Source: Microcyclospora pomicola (lineage: Eukaryota; Ascomycota; Dothideomycetes; Capnodiales). From it: 64,000 nucleotides of DNA. The stretch's first letter is position 1. The number at the start of each line of letters is the position of its first letter. Where the stretch lies: positions 1 to 64,000 of the forward strand of contig NHNY01000023.1 of the NCBI GenBank assembly GCA_002786065.1. Direction: 5' to 3'. Position numbers and translations under genes: made by a program. Shown in pieces: positions 55,986 to 64,000 of the stretch. Under the pieces are notes generated by a model. It ran no database searches. It saw only the letters and a program-made list of their open reading frames with translations, and was not told the origin of the DNA.

Positions 55986-58900
55986 ATGGCAGCCCCGCGC
56001 GTGAGCTTTTCCGACAAGGACATTGAGAATGGAGAGAACACCAACGGTGCTGGCGACAGGTGCGTGCTTGCTGCAGCGATCACCTGCGTTGCTCCGCCGT
56101 GTTCCGCGGCGATGCCAGTGATGCCGGGCACCTTCACTGACACGCTCTGGCTACAGATCTCGCAAGTGGTCGCAGGCTCCCGGTAACATCGAGGACCTAG
56201 GTAAGCAGCTCGCCGTCGTCCCCGTCGTCGACGCGTCGGAGAGCTAACCAACACGCGTGCAGACGAGTACACGGCCCTCCAGAAGTACATCTCCACATAT
56301 CGTGACCCCAAAGCCGCCGCCGAGGCTGAGGGCGAGACCAAGGAGGAGAAGCCGAAGAAGAAGTGGCAGGTTCGTGACTCGCCACCGCTGCGTTGACGCG
56401 TTCCATCCACGATCTCGCGCTAATCATCGACGCAGTTCTGGAAGTCTGACAAGCCCACCGAGGAAGGCGGCGATGTTGTCGTTCCCGAAGACTGGCTTGA
56501 CGCCGATATCAAGCAGGGTATCACCGACCACGATGTGGAGACTCGCCGCAAGAAGTTCGGCTTCAACGAAATCACCACCGAGAAGGAGAACCTGTTCATC
56601 AAGTTTTTGATGTTCTTCACTGGACCTATTCTCTACGGTATGTCTCTCTTCAGCTTCCTGCACACATCTTCGTGTTTCACACGTTGTGTTGGCGGTGCAA
56701 TGCCATCAAACGCGTGTCGGCGTTGCTTTTTCCCCAGCGTGAGCTGGAGCTACGGGCGCAAATCTGCAGGCGGCCCGCAGCTGGCTGGCATGTAGCTACA
56801 GGCGCTAATTCTTGGCATAGTCATGGAACTCGCTGTACTCCTCGCTGCCGGTCTTCGTGACTGGGTTGATATGGGTGTCATCATCGGTATTCTTATCCTC
56901 AACGCTATCGTCGGTTGGTACCAAGAAAAGCAGGCTGCCGATGTCGTCGCCTCTCTCAAGGGTGACATCGCCATGAAGGCGATTGTCATCCGCAACGGTC
57001 AAGAACAAGACATCAAGGCTCGTGAGCTCGTCCCCGGTGACATCGTCGTCATTGAGGAGGGCCAAACCGTTCCTGCCGACGCTCGTCTCATCTGTGACTA
57101 CGATGCCCCCGAAGATTTCGAGAAGTACAAGGAGCTTCGCGAGCAACATGCCCTCAACCCTGAGGAGGACCCCGCCGGTTCTGAAGAAGGAGAAGGTGAA
57201 GAGGGCGAGGGTGTCGCTCACCAAGGACACTCCATCGTCGCCACTGATCAATCTGCCATCACTGGAGAATCTCTCGCTGTTGACAAGTTCATGGGCGACA
57301 TCGTCTACTACACCACTGGATGCAAGCGTGGCAAGGCTTACGCTGTCTGCCAAACTTCTGCCAAGCACTCCTTCGTCGGTCGCACTGCTACTCTTGTCCA
57401 GGGCGCTAAGGACCAGGGTCACTTCAAGGCCATCATGAACTCCATCGGTACGGCTCTTCTCGTCTTGGTCATGTTCTGGCTCCTCCTGGCTTGGATTGGT
57501 GGTTTCTTCCGTCACTTGAAGATCGCAACCCCCGAGCACTCGTCCAACAACCTTCTGCACTACGCCTTGATCCTCTTCATCATCGGTGTTCCAGTCGGTC
57601 TTCCCGTCGTCACCACCACCACTCTTGCTGTCGGAGCTGCCTACCTCGCTAAGCAGCAGGCTATCGTGCAGAAGTTGACTGCCATTGAGTCGCTTGCTGG
57701 TGTCGATGTTCTGTGCTCTGACAAGACCGGTACCCTTACTGCTAACCAGCTTTCTATCCGCGAGCCGTACGTCGCAGAGGGCGAGGATGTCAACTGGATG
57801 ATGGCTTGTGCCGCTCTGGCCTCTTCCCACAACATCAAGTCCCTCGACCCCATCGACAAAGTCACCATCCTGACGCTCAAGCGCTACCCCAAGGCTCGTG
57901 ACATCCTCAAGGATGACTGGAAGACTGAGAAATTCACTCCTTTCGACCCTGTGTCCAAGCGTATCACTGCTATCTGCACTCTCCGTGGCGACCGTTTCAC
58001 TTGTGCCAAGGGTGCCCCCAAGGCCGTCCTCAACTTGACCGACTGCTCCCCTGAAACCGCCACCATGTTCAAGGAGAAGGCCACCGAGTTCGCTCGTCGT
58101 GGTTTCCGATCTCTCGGTGTCGCTTACCAGAAGAACGACGAGCCCTGGATCCTCCTCGGTATGCTTTCTATGTTCGACCCCCCACGTGAGGACACCGCCC
58201 AGACCATCATCGAGGCCCAACAGCTCGGTGTTCCGGTCAAGATGCTTACGGGTGACGCTATCGCTATTGCCAAGGAAACTTGCAAGATGCTTGCTCTCGG
58301 TACCAAAGTCTACAACTCTCAGAAGCTTATCCACGGCGGTCTTTCCGGCTCCACTCAGCACGATCTCGTCGAGCGCGCCGATGGTTTCGCGGAGGTGTTC
58401 CCCGAGCACAAGTACCAGGTCGTCGAGATGTTGCAGCAACGTGGACATTTGACTGCCATGACTGGTGACGGTAAGCTTGGATCACATCATCCCACATCCT
58501 TGCAATAGAACTAACGATTCTCAGGTGTCAACGATGCTCCATCGCTCAAGAAGTCTGACTGTGGTATCGCCGTCGAGGGTGCCTCTGAGGCTGCCCAAGC
58601 TGCCGCCGATATCGTCTTCCTTGCTCCCGGTCTTTCCACCATTGTGTTCGCCATCAAGACTGCCCGCCAGATCTTCCAGCGCATGAAGGCCTACATCCAA
58701 TACCGTATTGCTCTGTGCTTGCACTTGGAGATCTACCTCGTCACTTCTATGATCATCATCAACGAGACCATCCGTGTCGAGCTTATCGTCTTCATCGCCC
58801 TGTTCGCCGATTTGGCTACCGTCGCCGTCGCCTACGACAACGCCTACTCAGAACCGCGTCCCGTCGAATGGCAACTACCTAAGATCTGGATCATTTCCGT

Positions 58901-59477
58901 GATCCTCGGTATTGAACTGGCAATCGGCACTTGGATCATCCGCGGCACCATGTTCCAGCCCAACGGTGGCATCGTCCAGAACTTCGGCAACATCCAGGAA
59001 ATCCTCTTCCTTGAAGTCGCTCTCACTGAGAACTGGTTGATCTTCGTCACTCGTGGAGGCCAGACCTTCCCATCCTGGCAGCTCATCGGCGCCATTCTTG
59101 GTGTCGATGCTCTTGCTACCATCTTCTGTCTCTTCGGATGGCTCTCTGGTAACATCTTCTACGGTCCTCTCCCCGACCCCATGGGTGCCTACTACCTCAA
59201 ACAGCGCCAAGACGGCTGGGTCGACATTGTCACTGTCGTCGTCGTCTGGGCCTACTCCATTGGTGTCACTATCGTGATTGCCATCACCTACCATCTCCTT
59301 AACAAGATTCCCTTCCTCGCCGACCTTGGCCGCAAGAACCGCAACGTCCACGACACCCAGATGGAGAACATCATCGGCCACCTCAGCAAGCTTACCCTCA
59401 AGCACGAGAAGGATGACTCTGCCGAGGGCCGATGGGTCATTGCACCCAAGGCTGCGGACGAGGAGGATGATGATTAG
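55986..59477 (+). CDS. PMA1: Plasma-membrane H+-ATPase
   Basis: Six exons: 55986-56059, 56157-56200, 56263-56369, 56436-56637, 56821-58470 and 58526-59477 (last acceptor ends at 58524, so the final exon begins at 58525). Together they give 1009 aa. It is a P3A-type ATPase that pumps protons out of the cell and sets the membrane potential that drives nutrient uptake. Landmarks: TGES of the actuator domain near residue 289; phosphorylation motif CSDKTGTLT near 443; TGDGVNDAP near 690, split by the last intron; ten membrane segments. An acidic insertion of about 40 residues (EDFEKYKELREQ to GEGVAHQG) sits before the DQSAITGES block. It marks the longer Pezizomycotina pmaA-type isoform and is absent from the 920-aa Neurospora form. 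The tail ends in an acidic run. A C/T-rich leader suggests strong expression. Confidence 0.93.
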
Positions 59478-60229
59478 ATTACGCGCGAAGATACCACCAG
59501 CATTTTCTCATAACTCCGTCAAAAAGAAGCACACAGAGGCCTTCTGTACTAAGCTGTCATTTTACTACTTGACGCAGGTCGTGTGTTGAACTCTGGTGTC
59601 TCCAGATCGTTGGAGAGCTGGACTGTACATACGCGTCGGTGGCCTTTCGTACTGTGTGTCTTTGTCTTAATACAGCTTTTCCTCCAAATCCATACAGTTG
59701 AATACAAACATACCAAAGATGCATCCTGTCTCGTGTGTGCATCTTGTAAATGAAATGGTCTGGCCGTCATGCTTTGAATCAGAATTCCGCTGTCGTGGTA
59801 CCTATTTAGCTTGCTCTGGTTGCAACTATCCCCTTAGTGCTTTCGTCTGCCTGTTGTGCAGTCAAGTTCTGGATTGACTGACGCATGTGCCTCGATTGTC
59901 TTGTGCTCATAGCCACCACACTGAACGACGATTGTCTGACGAATTGTTCTACACGCAAAACACGATCGACCCAGCTCTCGCAACCGTCTCGGGGTCTCAT
60001 GCCTGACGCTCCGACGCTTCAGAGGGCGGGACTACATACCAAGTACACACTGTTGGAAGTCTACCTTGAGGCGTATATCTTTTTACTCAAATCTGTGGGC
60101 ACTCGATCTTGCCTGTTTTGAGGCTATGTATGTATGTGTGCATACTTCTACCCTCTTCAAGGTATGCACGAGATCAACATATCTAACCCCCACCTACCCA
60201 CCCCCTGCACCAGCCTCTCCAGCTCCAGC
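59478..60229. other. Convergent spacer
   Basis: 3' regions of PMA1 (+) and the dehydrogenase gene (-). Nothing else is seen. Confidence 0.6.
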
Positions 60230-62029
60230 TCAGTAATGGTCGCTGAGCGTCAACGTGCCCGTCTTGGTGATCATGTACTCCTGGATGGCGACGTCCTTGC
60301 CGGACTCCTTGCCGTAGCCGCTCTCTTTGATGCCGCCGAACGGCGACTCGGCCGCCGACGAGTTGCCCGTGTTCATCCCGATCATGCCCGCCTCGAGGTT
60401 CTCGAGCAGCCGCCAGGTGCGGTCGATGTTCTTGGTGAAGAAATCTGGGGGGAGCGCGAAAGCGTGATGTCAGTGGGCAAGATCAGGAGTTGCAGGGATG
60501 TGCAGTATAAGGGTGTCTGTGGAGATCAGGCAGGAGGAGGATAAAAGACGATTTGACTTACAGCTCGCCAGACCCATCGACGTATCGTTCGCCCGCGCTA
60601 CGACTTCCTCCTCGGTCTCGAACTCGAACAGCGCCATGATGGGCGCGAACGTCTCCTCGCGCGAGATCAGCATCTCACCCGTCGCGCCCGTGATGACGGT
60701 CGGTTCGAAGAAGTAGCCGTCCGCATACCCGGCCGTGCCCTGCAGCTTCTGTCCGCCCAGCTCGACGGTGCCGCCGAACTTCTTCGCGTCCGCGACCTGC
60801 GCGGCAGCTTTGTCGAGGCTGCGCTCGGACGTGACGGGGCCCATCGTCGTGCCCTCGGAGGCGCCGTGGCCCACCTTCAGCTCGCGCGTCTTCGCAAGGA
60901 TGATGTCGGCGAATTTCTTGTAGACGCCTTTTTGCACGTAGATGCGGTTGGCGGTGATGCAGGCTTGGCCGGCGTGGCGCCATTTCAGGGCCAGCAGTTC
61001 TGTCGTGTTGTCAGTTTGGGGGAGGTACGATAGTGAGAGGGGATGGGAAGAGAATCTCACGAGTGGCGGCTTGCTCGAGATCAGCGTCATCGAAAACAAT
61101 GAACGGACAGTTACCACCCAGCTCGAGCGTGACCTTCTTCAATCCATCGGCGCAGATCTTCGCCACCAGTTTCCCGACTCGCGTGCTGCCGGTGAAGGTC
61201 ACTTTCTTCACCAGCTCGTGACGGCAGAGGCTTTCACTCAGCGATGGCGTGCCGTCCAAGCTGGTCGGCAAGACGCTGAAAGCACCCTTAGGAAACCCAG
61301 CTTTTTCGGCAAGATATGCGAGCGCCAGGACGGAGAAAGGAGTCTCAGGAGACGGCTTGACGATCATCGTGCAGCCAGCAGCTAGGGCCGCGCCAGCTTT
61401 CCGCAGAATCATGGCGATGGGGAAATTCCTGTGTTGACAACAGTCAGATAGTCAACTACACATCATGCCACGAAGCAGCTTACCATGGCACAAGAGCCAC
61501 CGCCACGCCGATCGGCTGCTTGACTGTAAACACTCTTCGGCCAGGGGCAGCAGGGATCTGAATCGTGCCCTGCACACGCTCGGCCTCCCCAGCAAACCAC
61601 CAGGTGAAGCCCAAAGCATAGTCGAGCTCACCTTGAGACTCAAACAGCGGCTTGCCGGTCTCATAGGTGACGATCTTGGCGATGTCGTCGCGATTCTCCC
61701 GGATCAACTGGTCCCACTTGAGCATGCACTGGCCGCGGAACCGGGGGTTGGTCTTCTTGAAGCTCTGAAACGCTTCATGCGCGGCTTCGCAGGCACCGTC
61801 GACGTCCTCTGGGGTACAGTCTGGTGCGGTCGCCCATTTCTTACCATTACCGGGATCGTAGACATCGAATCGCTTGCCTGACTTGGATTCTACCCACTCG
61901 CCACCGATGAGAGCCTTGTCGCGGAAGATGTCCGGGTTGTTGAGCTGTTCTCAGAGTCAGAATTCGTTTCATGATAGCATGTGGGTCCGTTGGTATCAGA
62001 TACTGTACCTTGAAAGGTAATTCGGCCAT
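60230..62029 (-). CDS. UGA2: Succinate-semialdehyde dehydrogenase (NAD(P)+)
   Basis: Five exons: 62029-62009, 61944-61484, 61428-61061, 60999-60562 and 60444-60230, giving 500 aa; introns are 53-118 nt. It oxidises succinate semialdehyde to succinate, the last step of the GABA shunt. The aldehyde-dehydrogenase motifs are complete: the cofactor-binding NFPIAMILRK with the preceding PW split by an intron, KPSPETPFS, FTGSTRVGK, general-base Glu in LELGGNCPF near residue 267, catalytic Cys in GQACITANR near 298, and the end PFGGIKESGYGKE. The motif set and length (yeast Uga2 is 497 aa) favour SSADH over other aldehyde dehydrogenases. There is no clear presequence, so it is probably cytosolic. The first exon encodes only seven residues (MAELPFK). 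Confidence 0.9.
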
Positions 62030-63765
62030 AATGATTGCTTTCTTCGTGCCTTGTTATGGAGGTGATATGGATGAGTGTATAAACGATTGTTCCAACCCAC
62101 AAAGCTTCAATGGTTGATAAGCCGGCCGGTTCAGTCGGATATAACGGGTATCTGATGTCAACATGCAGACTTCGAGCTCTCACTGCGCTACGCAACTTTA
62201 CCTTGTCTAAAGTATATTGCGTGTAGTTTCCAGTGGCTCACCACCAGGGAAACCATCACTACTTTGCTACGAGGTCAGGCGGGGTTGCGCCCCTCCAGCC
62301 GATGCTGGCCGAACTCGGTCGAACGCTTGAATTGCACCTGCAAGAGATGCTGGACATATATCAAAGCACGGGAATAAGGAACCCAAGCTACGGCACATGT
62401 GCTGTATTGAAGCACTTATTAAGCTTGTGCTGGACCATGATTGCTTTTCAGCACCAATGCCAGCCTCGTGGCTTGACGTGCAGCTGATCGTGTCGTCGGG
62501 TCGATCAGCTACTGCGGGTGAGCCTCCATGCAGCTGTCCACGACCTCACCTCGGCCAGCAAGCTTTGTGTGTCGGTGCAATCGCGACGATACAGTAGACC
62601 CAGGTAAGCCTGGGTTGGAAGCCATCATCTGGTTGCTGATCTGGTCGAGGGTAATGGGGCCGCTGAACATCTTTGATCGCTGCTACAGGGAGACCAGACT
62701 TGCGATCGTCTTCTGCGAGCATAGTATCAACACGTGTGAACGGTTGTATTCCAGCAGCAAGGAGGATTCATGTCCTGGCAGCAACTGACGTCCAGGTACG
62801 AGGTGGAAGGATGGCCACGACTCGCTCTCCAAATATCAGGTGAGGTACTTGGCAATTGTTCGCTGTCGGATGTGTACATTGCAAGGACGAGTCGTACCAT
62901 CAACGTCGAGTTTGATGCGTGAAGAAGAAATTATTCATGAAGGTCTAGTCTGACATCGAGAGACGATCAGTCGAGGAGACATGGCATCTCGTCAACCATG
63001 TCTACCCTAAGTTCAAACAGATCGAGAAGTCAGGACAGGGAGGCTGAACAAGGCAGAACGCCACTGCCTACTCTTGAGACGACCTCAAATTGCAAACTCG
63101 GCTCAGATGAAGTCAAAGGCTATTACGAACCTCAAGCATTAGCTTGTTTGTTCGGTGATCGAGATTGCGCGTATCTGGCAATGAAGATCCGGGCGTAAGA
63201 TACACATCCATGTTCACAATTATAGGCACATCGGGCTCTCGTGGAACATGCGTCCAATAATCTTGCCACACCACGGCTGTCACCACATAACCGGCTTGGC
63301 TGCGCAAAGACCGAGCATGCAATCCGCCGCTCGACGATTGACACCGACATACTGTAAGCATATTGAGACCGTCGTGCCTTGCATTGGCGAGATTGAAACA
63401 TGTAACTTAGATGATGAGCACACGAGTCGTAACCGGGAAGGGAAGAATGCCTCGGCAAGATGAAGAGTGTTCCTACGTAGATTCAAAAGTCTCGCATGGC
63501 CCGTCGAATGCATCACATGTGCCTCGGAGGTCAGCAAGGCAGTGTGAACCTTACATTATATCGTGGCGCGGTCGTATACTACAATACACATTCGCTGCAC
63601 CACTCTCTCCTTGCCAGTCTGTTTGTGTTATCTTCCTATTCTTCCTTCGACCTCACGTCTGTTGCGCCTATCATTCCACCTATATTACAGCTGCCGGACT
63701 GTCCGCGCAGCCCTGACTCGTGCATTGAACCGAATACCCACCTTATAGCCAATCGCACAGTCACC
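62030..63765. other. Divergent intergenic region
   Basis: 1.7 kb upstream of both the dehydrogenase gene (-) and the aminotransferase gene (+). No gene is supported. Two nitrogen-metabolism genes share this region. Confidence 0.55.
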
Positions 63766-64000
63766 ATGTCAGCAACCACTTCATACAAACAGCAGGCCAG
63801 CTCGCGCCTCGCTCAAGTCCAAGGCCACATGAGTTCCTCCGCGGCTGCCTCGGCCTTCACGGCAGAGGTCGTGCCTCAAGCGCCAGAAGATCCGTTGTTC
63901 GGGTTGATGGCAGCATACCGCAAAGATACCAGTTCAAAAAAGGTCGATCTGGGTATTGGAGCGTACAGAGATAACAACGCCAAACCCTGGGTATTGCCAG
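63766..64000 (+). CDS. Aspartate aminotransferase, N-terminal part (cut by window end)
   Basis: The first 235 nt (78 codons) of a gene running past the window. Residues 45-78 (DPLFGLMAAYRKD, KVDLGIGAYRD, KPWVLP) match the opening of class-I aspartate aminotransferases, which exchange amino groups between aspartate and 2-oxoglutarate using pyridoxal phosphate. The DPLFG...VDLGIGAYRD pair is diagnostic. The ~40 residues before it are Ser/Ala-rich with few acidic residues. They could be a weak targeting sequence or a plain extension, so cytosolic or mitochondrial location cannot be decided. The start is the first ATG in frame. The catalytic Lys lies outside the window. Confidence 0.88.
   Translation, partial: MSATTSYKQQASSRLAQVQGHMSSSAAASAFTAEVVPQAPEDPLFGLMAAYRKDTSSKKVDLGIGAYRDNNAKPWVLP

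Noticed and set aside
56805-58448. 547-codon open frame on the minus strand opposite PMA1
   Set aside because: It mirrors the codon bias of the highly expressed PMA1 exon. Its composition (Val, Asp, Gly, Leu and Ser runs) has no domain, and the sense strand is an unmistakable H+-ATPase.

Overview
This window comes from the nuclear genome of a filamentous ascomycete. The evidence is short introns (about 50-110 nt, GTAAGT-type donors, CTAAC/CTGAC branch sites), typical Pezizomycotina genes (HRQ1, RAD4, SET3, PMA1, RRP8, fungal-type uL29m), an intron-bearing tRNA, and an AT-rich island of the kind made by repeat-induced point mutation (RIP). A dothideomycete is my best guess, but only a guess.

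Layout. 1-12190 is an AT-rich, gene-free island. A complete-length but decayed Ty3/Gypsy chromovirus (763-7950) sits in it, with 216-bp LTRs and a perfect 5-bp target duplication. The island outside the element is full of the palindrome ACTAGT, repeatedly spaced at exactly 12 bp. I regard this as the most unusual signal in the window. From about 12190 the DNA becomes ordinary gene-bearing sequence: RRP8 rRNA methyltransferase (+), an Arg-rich DUF8035-like protein (-), a UPF1-like SF1 helicase (+), mitochondrial ribosomal protein uL29m (+), tRNA-Arg(CCT) with a 66-nt intron (-), an APC-family transporter (-), RAD4/XPC (-), a SnoaL-like protein with a GC-AG intron (+), a small Cys-rich protein ending in CVIL (-), a short-chain dehydrogenase (-), an unrecognised 191-aa protein (-), HRQ1 helicase (+), a disordered nuclear-type protein (-), leukotriene A4 hydrolase/aminopeptidase (+), a PHD-SET protein of the Set3/MLL5 type (+), a secreted-ectodomain single-pass membrane protein (-), the plasma-membrane H+-ATPase PMA1 (+), succinate-semialdehyde dehydrogenase (-), and the first 235 nt of an aspartate aminotransferase (+), cut by the window end.

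The genes are mostly housekeeping and do not form an obvious cluster. Two loose functional links are visible. RAD4 and HRQ1, both tied to nucleotide-excision repair in yeast, lie 5 kb apart. A permease of the amino-acid/choline/GABA group, succinate-semialdehyde dehydrogenase and aspartate aminotransferase all touch GABA/glutamate nitrogen metabolism, although the permease is 33 kb from the other two. Coding sequences were placed at ATG codons and joined across introns by checking donor, branch site, acceptor and frame by eye. No homology search was possible, so product names rest on recognised motifs.
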